From DATAAZ01 sp036259875 (GTDB lineage Bacteria > Actinomycetota > Thermoleophilia > Gaiellales > Gaiellaceae): 17,932 nt of DNA. The DNA lies in the NCBI GenBank assembly GCA_036259875.1, contig DATAAZ010000014.1, positions 1 through 17,932 on the forward strand, written 5' to 3'. The notes under the pieces are model-generated. The model was not told the DNA's origin and did not search any database. It saw only the letters and a list, made by a program, of their open reading frames with translations. Both the position numbers and the translations under genes were made by a program. Shown here piece after piece: positions 6,454 through 11,880 of this stretch. How positions within the stretch are numbered: position 1 is the stretch's first letter; each line of letters opens with the position of its first letter.

Positions 6454-7020
6454 GTGCCGCTCGACATCGTGATCCTCGGCCCGCCGGGCGCGGGCAAGGG
6501 AACGCAGGCGCAGCGCGTGTGCGCGGAGACGGACCTCCCGCATATCGCGACCGGCGACATGCTCCGCGCCGCGATCGCGGCCGAGACGGAGCTCGGCCTT
6601 CGCGTGAAGCCGATCCTCGAGCGGGGGGACCTCGTCCCCGACGAGCTGATGATCGACTTGATTCGCGAGCGTCTCGCCATGGATGACACCACGAACGGCT
6701 TCGTGCTCGACGGGTTCCCGCGCACGTATGCGCAGGCGGAAGCGCTCGACGTGATGCTCGCCGACATCGACCGCGAGCTCTCGCTCGTGCTCCATTTCGA
6801 GCTCCCCGAGGCAATCGCGTTCGAGCGTCTCCTCGGCCGGGGGAGAAGCGACGACACGCCCGAGAAGATCCGTCATCGCCTCGACGTCCAGCGCGTGCCC
6901 GACGAGGTCGTCGCGTACTACCGCGCGAAGGGAATCCTCGTCGGAATCCACGCCGATCGGTCGGTCGACGAGGTGTTCGCCGAGGTTCAGAGCGTCGTGC
7001 AGACGGCGGTCGCACGGTGA
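6454..7020 (+). CDS. adk: Adenylate kinase, short-LID type
   Basis: Adenylate kinase catalyses ATP + AMP = 2 ADP and keeps the cytosolic adenylate pool in balance. The 188-residue product has the P-loop GPPGAGKGT (9-17), the AMP-binding region TGDMLRAAI and DGFPRT (86-91), and the LID arginines. The LID is the short form: LLGRGRSDDTPEKIRHRL (126-143) lacks the ~30-residue zinc-finger-like insertion of long-type bacterial enzymes, as in many actinobacteria. The start is GTG 6454, right after the repeat hairpin. The TGA stop overlaps the map GTG start (GTGA), so the secY-adk-map order is intact. Confidence 0.96.
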   Translation: MPLDIVILGPPGAGKGTQAQRVCAETDLPHIATGDMLRAAIAAETELGLRVKPILERGDLVPDELMIDLIRERLAMDDTTNGFVLDGFPRTYAQAEALDVMLADIDRELSLVLHFELPEAIAFERLLGRGRSDDTPEKIRHRLDVQRVPDEVVAYYRAKGILVGIHADRSVDEVFAEVQSVVQTAVAR

Positions 7021-7781
7021 TCGTCCGCAAGTCCGCCGCCGAGATCGAGGCGATGGCGCGCGCCGGGCGCGTCGTCGTCGAGACAATCGCCGCGATCGGC
7101 GAGGCGATCGCGCCGGGCGTGACGACCGCCGAGCTCGATGCGATCGCCGAGGAGACGATCCGCTCGCAGGGCGGCGTCCCGACGTTCAAGGGCTACCGCG
7201 GCTTTCCGGCGTCGATCTGCGCCTCGCCGAACGCGATGGTCGTGCACGGGATCCCGGGGCCGTATCGGCTCGAGGATGGCGACGTCCTCTCGGTCGACGT
7301 GGGCGTCACGCTCGACGGCTTCGTCGCCGACTCGGCGCACACGTTTCCCGTCGGCGAGATCGACCCCGACGCCCAGCGGCTGCTCGAGGTCGGCCAGGCG
7401 GCGCTCGCGGCCGGGATCGCGGAAGCGGTGCCGGGAAACCACGTCGGCGACGTCTCGGCCGCAGTCCAGCGCACGACCGAATCGGCGGGGTTCTCCATCG
7501 TGCGCTCGCTGGTCGGCCACGGGGTGGGGCGCGCGATGCACGAGGAGCCTCAGATTCCGAATTACGGCGAGCCGGGCCGGGGCCCGCGGCTGTCGACCGG
7601 GATGACGCTCGCGATCGAGCCGATGATCACGGCCGGCTCGGAGGAGGTCTTCGTCGCGGACGACAAGTGGTCGATCTCGACGCTGGACGGCTCGCTCGCG
7701 GCGCACTTCGAGCACACGGTCGCAGTCACCGACGAGGGTCCCCGGATTCTCACCGAGGCGCCGGTCCAGGCGTCCGTCTAG
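7017..7781 (+). CDS. map: Methionine aminopeptidase, type I
   Basis: This cytosolic metallo-exopeptidase removes the initiator methionine from nascent proteins as they leave the ribosome. The 254-residue product has the pita-bread fold signature with metal ligands visible at D94 (SVDVG), D105 (VADSAHT), H168 (GHGVGRAMHE), E201 (IEPM) and E232 (FEHTVAVT). The accessory histidines H77 and H175 are also present. There is no N-terminal SH3-binding or zinc-finger extension, so it is the simple class Ia form. Translation begins at GTG 7017, overlapping the adk stop. In many bacteria infA follows; here a 98-bp gap leads directly to rpmJ. Confidence 0.96.
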   Translation: MIVRKSAAEIEAMARAGRVVVETIAAIGEAIAPGVTTAELDAIAEETIRSQGGVPTFKGYRGFPASICASPNAMVVHGIPGPYRLEDGDVLSVDVGVTLDGFVADSAHTFPVGEIDPDAQRLLEVGQAALAAGIAEAVPGNHVGDVSAAVQRTTESAGFSIVRSLVGHGVGRAMHEEPQIPNYGEPGRGPRLSTGMTLAIEPMITAGSEEVFVADDKWSISTLDGSLAAHFEHTVAVTDEGPRILTEAPVQASV

Positions 7782-7820
7782 AACCGGGTACGACCCGCCT
7801 GCAGCCGGCCGCAGACCCTC

Positions 7821-7829
7821 TGCTACCAT
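7821..7829 (+). promoter_or_regulatory. Possible extended -10 promoter for the rpmJ/alpha operon
   Basis: TGCTACCAT fits the extended -10 pattern TGN-TANNNT, with 4 of 6 hexamer matches. It lies in the longest non-coding stretch between map and rpmJ, about 50 bp ahead of the rpmJ start. No good -35 hexamer is visible at 16-18 bp. It would give the alpha operon (rpmJ to rplQ) its own transcription start downstream of secY-adk-map. This is an inference from a short motif. Confidence 0.3.
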
Positions 7830-7848
7830 GATTCGTCGCGGCTCCGCC

Positions 7849-7872
7849 GGGTTTCGGCATGGCCGCGAGCCC
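7849..7872 (+). other. Leader hairpin just upstream of rpmJ
   Basis: GGG (7849-7851) and CCC (7870-7872) with inner CGGC (7855-7858) and GCCG (7862-7865) can pair into a stem with an internal loop, centred on CATG. It ends eight bases before the rpmJ ATG. It could be an mRNA leader structure or a degenerate member of the CATG-centred repeat family seen elsewhere in the operon. In E. coli, S4 represses the alpha operon by binding a leader pseudoknot, but I see nothing that identifies this hairpin as an S4 site. Confidence 0.3.
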
Positions 7873-7879
7873 GTCTCTC

Positions 7880-7993
7880 ATGAAGGTACGTCCGTCCGTC
7901 AAGCCGATGTGCGATCGCTGCCGCGTGATCAAGCGGCACGGCCGCGTGCTGGTCATCTGCACGAACCCGCGACACAAGCAAAGGCAGGGATAA
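7880..7993 (+). CDS. rpmJ: 50S ribosomal protein L36, zinc-binding
   Basis: This 37-residue protein is the smallest 50S protein; it binds zinc and stabilises 23S rRNA near helices 42, 89 and 97. The sequence MKVRPSVKPMCDRCRVIKRHGRVLVICTNPRHKQRQG carries the full C3H zinc motif: C11, C14, C27 and H32. It therefore belongs to the zinc-dependent form and not to the zinc-independent paralogue that zinc-starved cells use. Start ATG 7880 has only a weak purine stretch upstream. The TAA stop is one base from the rpsM TTG. Confidence 0.96.
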   Translation: MKVRPSVKPMCDRCRVIKRHGRVLVICTNPRHKQRQG

Positions 7994-7994
7994 C

Positions 7995-8369
7995 TTGGCT
8001 CGAATCGCAGGCGTCAACCTCCCGCGCGAGAAGCGCCTCGAGGTCGCGCTCACGTACATCTACGGCATCGGCCCGTCCACCGCGCGTAAGGTGACGGCCG
8101 AGCTCGGCCTTTCGTCGGACGAGAAAGTCCGCGACCTGACCGACGAGGAGATCACGAAGCTTCGCTCGTACATCGACGGGAACCTCGAGGTCGAGGGCGA
8201 TCTGCGCCGCGAGCGCTCGCAGAACGTCAAGCGGCTGCAGGAGATCGGGGCGTATCGGGGCATCCGGCACCGCCGCGGGCTTCCGGTGAACGGCCAGCGA
8301 ACACGGACGAACGCGCGGACGCGCAAGGGCCCGAAGAAGACGGTCGGTCGCGGAAAGAAGAAGGGGTAG
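7995..8369 (+). CDS. rpsM: 30S ribosomal protein S13
   Basis: S13 sits in the 30S head, contacts P-site tRNA and bridges to L5. The 124-residue product begins MARIAGVNLPREKRLEVALTYIYGIG, the canonical S13 start, continues with the helix-two-turn-helix GIGPSTARKVTAELGLSSDEKVRDLTDEE, and ends with the basic tail RGIRHRRGLPVNGQRTRTNARTRKGPKKTVGRGKKKG. Translation starts at TTG 7995; GGCAGGGA just upstream is a plausible ribosome-binding site within the end of rpmJ. A 169-bp gap follows before rpsK, unusually long for this operon. Confidence 0.96.
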   Translation: MARIAGVNLPREKRLEVALTYIYGIGPSTARKVTAELGLSSDEKVRDLTDEEITKLRSYIDGNLEVEGDLRRERSQNVKRLQEIGAYRGIRHRRGLPVNGQRTRTNARTRKGPKKTVGRGKKKG

Positions 8370-8441
8370 CTCGTGCCCCATCCAGCAATACTTGCCGGTC
8401 CCTGGCCCGCGACCACACGGCGCAAGAGCCCATCCTCGCCG

Positions 8442-8512
8442 TTGTCAAGGCGCCCAGCCTTGCCTGCGGACAAGGGCGGATTCCGGCTGGGTGCTCGCGA
8501 CCGAGGAATCCG
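8442..8512 (+). promoter_or_regulatory. Structured leader of rpsK (two adjacent hairpins)
   Basis: The 169-bp gap between rpsM and rpsK holds no recognisable gene but contains two inverted repeats. The first is CAAGGC (8446-8451) with GCCTTG (8457-8462), loop of five; it can alternatively pair as TTGTC (8442-8446) with GACAA (8469-8473). The second is CGGATTCC (8477-8484) with GGAATCCG (8505-8512), an 8-bp stem with a 20-nt loop. The second ends 26 bases before the rpsK ATG. Mutually exclusive pairings next to a ribosomal-protein gene suggest mRNA-level control, for example by a ribosomal protein; no known leader family was recognised. Confidence 0.4.
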
Positions 8513-8538
8513 GCAGCGTTACCGGAAGGGGCACTGAG

Positions 8539-8940
8539 ATGGCTCCGCCACGCCGTGCCGCGAGAGGGCGCACGCGCCGCCGCGTCAAGAAGAACATCGC
8601 GATCGGCCAGGCGCACATCAAGACGTCGTTCAACAACACGATCGTCACCCTGACCGACCGGGAGGGAAACGTGATCGCGTGGGAGAGCGCCGGGTCGGCG
8701 GGCTTCAAGGGCTCGCGCAAGTCGACGCCGTTCGCTGCGCAGGTGACCGCGGACAGCTGTGCGAAGAAGGGGATGGAGCACGGGCTCCAGAAAGTCGAGG
8801 TCTTCGTGAAGGGCCCGGGATCGGGCCGCGAGACGGCGATCCGCTCGCTCCAGGCGGCGGGGCTCGAGGTGCTCGGCGTTCGCGACGTCTCTCCGCAGGC
8901 GCACAACGGCGTGCGTCCGAAGAAGCGGCGGAGGGTCTAG
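8539..8940 (+). CDS. rpsK: 30S ribosomal protein S11
   Basis: S11 lines the 30S platform and helps hold mRNA at the E site/Shine-Dalgarno duplex. The 133-residue product shows a basic N-terminus (MAPPRRAARGRTRRRVKKN), GQAHIKTSFNNTIVTLTDREGNVIAWESAGSAGFKGSRKSTPFAAQ, the GPGSGRETAIRSLQAAGLEV motif and the C-terminal DVSPQAHNGVRPKKRRRV, all diagnostic. ATG 8539 is preceded by GGAAGGGG. In-frame codons further upstream would run through the leader hairpins and add no S11-like sequence. rpsD starts three bases after the stop. Confidence 0.96.
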   Translation: MAPPRRAARGRTRRRVKKNIAIGQAHIKTSFNNTIVTLTDREGNVIAWESAGSAGFKGSRKSTPFAAQVTADSCAKKGMEHGLQKVEVFVKGPGSGRETAIRSLQAAGLEVLGVRDVSPQAHNGVRPKKRRRV

Positions 8941-8943
8941 CGC

Positions 8944-9567
8944 ATGGCGCGCGAAAACCTCGGCAAGAAGTGCCGCGCGTGCCGGCGCGAGGGCATGAAG
9001 CTTTTCCTGAAGGGTGAGCGCTGCCTGACCGAGAAGTGCGCCGTCGAGCGCCGCTCGTATCCGCCCGGCGAGCACGGCCGCGGTCGCATCAAGCAGTCGG
9101 AGTACCTCCTCCAGTTGCGCGAGAAGCAAAAGGCGCGTCGGTACTACGGGATCCTCGAGAAGCAGTTCCGTGGCTACTACGACAAGGCATCCCGTCGCTC
9201 GGGGATCACGGGCGAGGAGCTCCTTCGGATGCTCGAGCTGCGCCTAGACAACGTCGTCTACCGGCTCGGCTTCGCCGCCTCTCGCGCGCAGGCGCGCCAG
9301 CTCATCCGCCACGGCCACTTTCAGGTGAACGGGCGTCGCGTGAACATCCCGAGCTACCAGGTCCGGCCGAACGACGTCGTGTCGATGAAGCCCGGAAGCG
9401 CGGCGGAGCCGGTGATCCGCGACGCGACCGACCTGACCGCCTCCGTTGCGCCGTGGCTCCAGGCTGACCACGACAACCTGACGGGCAAGGTCTTGAAGCT
9501 GCCCGAGCGCGGGGAAATCGACACTCCCGTGCAGGAGCAGCTGATCGTCGAGCTCTACTCGAAGTAA
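8944..9567 (+). CDS. rpsD: 30S ribosomal protein S4, zinc-binding form
   Basis: S4 nucleates assembly of the 16S 5' domain and, in E. coli, represses the alpha operon translationally. The 207-residue product has the N-terminal zinc site C10, C13, C27, C32 (CRAC...CLTEKC), RSYPPGEHGRGR, the helical block REKQKARRYYGILEKQFRGYY, and the S4 RNA-binding domain at about residues 97-160 (LELRLDNVVYRLGFAASRAQARQLIRHGHFQVNGRRVNIPSYQVRPNDVV). The cysteine pattern marks the C+ form known from Thermus and Geobacillus. The gene begins three bases after rpsK. Confidence 0.97.
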   Translation: MARENLGKKCRACRREGMKLFLKGERCLTEKCAVERRSYPPGEHGRGRIKQSEYLLQLREKQKARRYYGILEKQFRGYYDKASRRSGITGEELLRMLELRLDNVVYRLGFAASRAQARQLIRHGHFQVNGRRVNIPSYQVRPNDVVSMKPGSAAEPVIRDATDLTASVAPWLQADHDNLTGKVLKLPERGEIDTPVQEQLIVELYSK

Positions 9568-9572
9568 CCGCT

Positions 9573-9598
9573 GTAGGGGTCGGGCGTGCCCGGCCTGC
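9573..9598. repeat. Imperfect palindrome between rpsD and rpoA
   Basis: Starting GTAGGGGTCGGGC, this element pairs GGGC (9582-9585) with GCCC (9588-9591) and extends outward to a stem of about nine pairs including G:T positions. Its reverse complement resembles the element at 1209-1231. The GTAGGGG edge is shared with the repeat at 10638-10661. It ends just before the AAAGGG ribosome-binding site of rpoA. Confidence 0.45.
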
Positions 9599-9614
9599 GT
9601 AGAAAGGGAACCGC

Positions 9615-10574
9615 ATGGCCATGAGAACGATCGCAATGGACTTCCAGGTGCCGAAGATCACGCACGAGGAAGTCGACACCAATCACGGCGTGTTCGTAAT
9701 CGAACCGCTCGATCGCGGCTTCGGCTACACGTTCGGCAACTCGCTGCGCCGCGTTCTCCTCTCGTCGCTCGAGGGTGCCGCCGTGACGTCCGTCAAGATC
9801 GAGGGCGTCTCGCACGAGTTCACGACCCTGCCGGGCGTGCGCGAGGACGTCATGGACATCATCCTCAACGTCAAGAGCATCACCTGCCGGCTGCACGGTG
9901 ACTCGCCCGAGATCGAGGTGCGCCTCGACAAGAAGGGGCCCGGCACGGTAACGGCCGGCGACATCGAAGCTCCCGCAGACCTCGAGATCCTGAACCCTGA
10001 GCTCGAGATCGCGAACCTCTCGGCGAAGGGACGGCTCGAGCTAACGCTGACGATTGGCCGCGGCCGCGGCTACGTTCCTGCGGAGCTCAACCGCGGGCCC
10101 GAGCACTCGATCGGAACGATCCCCGTCGATTCGATCTTCTCGCCGGTACGCCGCGTCTCGTACGAGGTGGAGGCCGCACGCGTCGGGCAGCGGACCGACT
10201 ACGACAAGCTGACGCTCGACGTCACGACCGACGGCTCGCTCGACCCGCGCGACGCGATCGGCCAGGCGGCGGAGATTCTCATCCGCCAGCTCGCGATCTT
10301 CACCGACCTCGACCGGATCGAGGGTCTCGGGGAGCCCGCCGAGCTCGAGGCCGAGCTGCCGCAGGCGCACGGGATGGAGAACTTCCCGATCGAGGAGCTC
10401 GAGCTCGGCGTTCGCTCGTACAACTGCTTGAAGCGGGTCGGGATCGAGACGATCGGAGACCTCGTCTCGAAGAGCGAGGACGAGCTCGCGGCGATCCCGA
10501 ACTTCGGCAAGAAGTCGATCGAGGAAGTGCGCGAGACACTCTCGGCGCACGGGCTCAACCTCCGCGACGGATGA
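9615..10574 (+). CDS. rpoA: DNA-directed RNA polymerase subunit alpha
   Basis: RpoA dimerises to scaffold assembly of beta and beta', and its C-terminal domain binds UP elements and activators. The 319-residue product has the N-terminal domain (about 9-235) with GNSLRRVLLSSLEGAAVTSVKIEGVSHEFTTLPGVREDV, then a linker and the alpha-CTD (about 255-315) with ELGVRSYNCLKRVGIETIGDLV and NFGKKSIEEVRETL. R267, N270, K273, G298 and K299 correspond to the DNA-contacting residues around E. coli R265. ATG 9615 has AAAGGG upstream; ATG 9621 and 9636 are less likely alternatives. Length and order (rpsD-rpoA-rplQ) are standard. Confidence 0.97.
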   Translation: MAMRTIAMDFQVPKITHEEVDTNHGVFVIEPLDRGFGYTFGNSLRRVLLSSLEGAAVTSVKIEGVSHEFTTLPGVREDVMDIILNVKSITCRLHGDSPEIEVRLDKKGPGTVTAGDIEAPADLEILNPELEIANLSAKGRLELTLTIGRGRGYVPAELNRGPEHSIGTIPVDSIFSPVRRVSYEVEAARVGQRTDYDKLTLDVTTDGSLDPRDAIGQAAEILIRQLAIFTDLDRIEGLGEPAELEAELPQAHGMENFPIEELELGVRSYNCLKRVGIETIGDLVSKSEDELAAIPNFGKKSIEEVRETLSAHGLNLRDG

Positions 10575-10586
10575 TCGTCACGGGTC

Positions 10587-10616
10587 GTACGCGGGCCGGC
10601 CATGACCGGCCCCTAC
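10587..10616. repeat. CATG-centred palindromic repeat, rpoA-rplQ gap (copy 1)
   Basis: The palindrome 10593-10612 reads GGGCCGGCCA-TGACCGGCCC, with one mismatched pair, flanked by GTAC on the left and CTAC on the right. The layout matches the elements at 1166-1191 and 10638-10661. Two copies lie within 50 bp in the rpoA-rplQ gap. Confidence 0.55.
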
Positions 10617-10637
10617 CTTCCGCGTCTTCGGGTCCGT

Positions 10638-10661
10638 GTAGGGGCGTGGCATGCTCCGCCC
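10638..10661. repeat. CATG-centred palindromic repeat, rpoA-rplQ gap (copy 2)
   Basis: Starts GTAGGGGCGTGGCATGC; positions 10642-10661 are palindromic around GCATGC except for one mismatch and one G:T pair. The ATG at 10651 is part of this palindrome, which argues against using it as the rplQ start. The repeat lies 19 bp ahead of the chosen rplQ ATG. Confidence 0.55.
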
Positions 10662-10680
10662 GGATCCCCGCGGGCGGCTG

Positions 10681-11070
10681 ATGCGCCATCAGAAGGCCGG
10701 CCGCAAGCTCGGGCGCGACTCGGCGCACCGCAAGGCGCTTTACTCGAACCTCGCGGGCGAGCTGATCGAGCACGGGCGCATTCGGACGACCGAGGCGAAG
10801 GCCAAGGAGGTCCGGCCGATCGTCGAGAAGATGATCACGCTCGGGAAGCGCGGCGACGTCCACGCCCACCGGCAGGCGGTCGCGTTCCTTCGCTCGAAGC
10901 CCGTCGCTCGCAAGCTCTTCGCCGAGGTGGCACCGCGCTTCGCCGATCGAGAGGGCGGCTACACGCGGGTCGTGAAGCTCGGGCCACGCCAGGGGGACGC
11001 GGCCCCGATGGCCTACCTCGAGCTCGTGGACTACGTTCCCGAGCGCGCCCCGGTTGCGCCGCCCGCCTAG
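10681..11070 (+). CDS. rplQ: 50S ribosomal protein L17
   Basis: L17 sits near the tunnel exit of the 50S subunit. From ATG 10681 the product is 129 residues, beginning MRHQKAGRKLGRDSAHRKALYSNLAGELIEHGRIRTTEAKAKEVRPIVEKMITLGKRGD, the L17 signature, and including GGYTRVVKLGPRQGDAAPMAYLELV. I rejected in-frame ATG 10651 because it lies in the centre of an intergenic palindrome and the extra ten residues do not fit the family. The TAG stop (11068-11070) overlaps the stop of the convergent SRPBCC gene within a single CTAG. It is the last gene of the alpha operon. Confidence 0.96.
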   Translation: MRHQKAGRKLGRDSAHRKALYSNLAGELIEHGRIRTTEAKAKEVRPIVEKMITLGKRGDVHAHRQAVAFLRSKPVARKLFAEVAPRFADREGGYTRVVKLGPRQGDAAPMAYLELVDYVPERAPVAPPA

Positions 11071-11528
11071 CCGGCCACGGCGGCCGCGTAGCGCTCGACG
11101 AGCACGAGGTCCCAGCCCGCGTCGTACGAGCGGATCGCCTCGGCCGCGTCGTCTCCGAGGCGCTCCCAGCCGTGGTGCTCGAGCTCGACGCGCGTCCGAT
11201 CGCCCTCCGCGAGGAAGCGAATCTCGACCGCTTGTCCGGTCTCGGGGCCGCGGCCGGGATGCCAGGTGTACGAGAGGCGGTGCGGGGGGTCCCAGACGGT
11301 GACCTCGCCCCAGAGGATCTCCTCGCCGTCCAGCGCACGCTCGTAGAGCCGTCCGCCGACGCGCCCTTCGAGGACGGCCGTCTCGGCGCGCTCGCGCCGC
11401 ACCGAGTGCGTCGCGACGGGCCACCATGCGCCGAGTTTCTCCGTGAAGACGCGGAACGCCTTCTCCTGCGGCGCGTCCACCACGACGCTCTTCCGGATCG
11501 CCTGCGTCTCCGTCGCCTGCTCAGTCAT
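11067..11528 (-). CDS. SRPBCC / AHSA1-family protein
   Basis: The 153-residue product fits the START-like SRPBCC fold of the AHSA1 (Hsp90 ATPase activator homologue) family: an N-terminal strand and helix (RKSVVVDAPQEKAFRVFTEKLGAWWP), GGRLYERALDGEEILWGEVTVWDPPHRLSYTWHPGR in the middle, and a long C-terminal helix preceded by TRVELEHHGWERLGDDAAEAIRSYDAGWDLVL. Members bind hydrophobic ligands or act in stress responses; the ligand cannot be read from the sequence. It overlaps the upstream ArsR gene by 8 bp, a very common pairing in actinobacteria, so it is presumably controlled by that repressor. Its stop overlaps the rplQ stop. Confidence 0.85.
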   Translation of the reverse strand: MTEQATETQAIRKSVVVDAPQEKAFRVFTEKLGAWWPVATHSVRRERAETAVLEGRVGGRLYERALDGEEILWGEVTVWDPPHRLSYTWHPGRGPETGQAVEIRFLAEGDRTRVELEHHGWERLGDDAAEAIRSYDAGWDLVLVERYAAAVAG

Positions 11529-11841
11529 CTTCGCCTCCTTCGTCCTCGGTTTCGACGGCCGCCTTGTACGCGGCGAGCGTGACCTGCCAGAAGCTCTCGA
11601 GGTAGTCGCGGAGCTCGGCGAGCCCGTCGCCGTTCACGCTGTAGACCCGCCGCGTCCCCGCTCGCCGTTCGGTCACCAACCCCGCTTCCTTGAGAACGCG
11701 TAGATGCTGGGAGACTGCGGGCCGGCTGACCGGGAGGCCGCGTGCCAGCTCTCCGACGGCGCGCGGTCCCTCGCGGAGCCGTTCGAGCACCGTCCGCCTC
11801 GTAGGATCGGCGAGAGCTGCCATGACCAGTTCGTAAGCCAA
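11521..11841 (-). CDS. ArsR-family transcriptional repressor (non-metal type)
   Basis: The 106-residue product is a winged-helix ArsR/SmtB-type regulator. It shows the N-terminal ALADPTRRTVLERLREGPRAVGELARGLPVSRPAVSQHLRVLKEAGLVTERRAGTRRVYSVN, with the recognition helix around SRPAVSQHLRVLKEAGLV (39-56) and a beta wing (ERRAGTRRVY). There are no cysteines, so the classical CxC metal site is absent; it is the type that accompanies SRPBCC genes. The start is uncertain: TTG 11841 fits the expected helix 1 best, ATG 11823 is the alternative, and neither has a Shine-Dalgarno sequence. Two tandem palindromes cover its promoter region, implying autorepression. Confidence 0.88.
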   Translation of the reverse strand: MAYELVMAALADPTRRTVLERLREGPRAVGELARGLPVSRPAVSQHLRVLKEAGLVTERRAGTRRVYSVNGDGLAELRDYLESFWQVTLAAYKAAVETEDEGGEDD

Positions 11842-11865
11842 TGCTTACCGTAAGCTAACACTTAC
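11833..11865. promoter_or_regulatory. Tandem operator, two GTAAG-N6-CTTAC palindromes
   Basis: Copy 1 (11833-11848) is GTAAGCCAATGCTTAC, with 6-bp perfect arms. Copy 2 (11850-11865) is GTAAGCTAACACTTAC, with 5-bp perfect arms. They lie one base apart, giving a 17-bp repeat period. The AT-rich composition stands out from the surrounding DNA. Copy 2 covers the proposed -10 of arsR and copy 1 its start site and first codons. The array ends one base before the truA ATG. Position and symmetry fit a dimeric ArsR operator. Confidence 0.7.
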
Positions 11866-11880
11866 CATGACCGGCGTCAA
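11852..11880 (-). promoter_or_regulatory. Putative promoter of the arsR-SRPBCC operon
   Basis: On the minus strand, TTGACG (11875-11880, five of six to the -35 consensus) is followed after exactly 17 bp by TAGCTT (11852-11857, three of six to the -10). Transcription would begin near 11845, four or so bases before TTG 11841 or about 22 before ATG 11823, so the message would be leaderless or nearly so. The -10 lies within operator copy 2. The -35 lies inside the truA coding sequence. Confidence 0.45.

Noticed and set aside
4994..7189. A 731-codon open frame on the - strand opposite secY and adk
   Set aside because: It is antisense to well-identified genes, and its product is a run of Arg, Asp, Glu and His repeats typical of reversed G+C-rich codons.
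10651..10680. ATG 10651 as the start of rplQ
   Set aside because: The codon is the centre of a palindromic repeat, and L17 proteins begin at the MRHQKAGRKLGR segment that starts at 10681.
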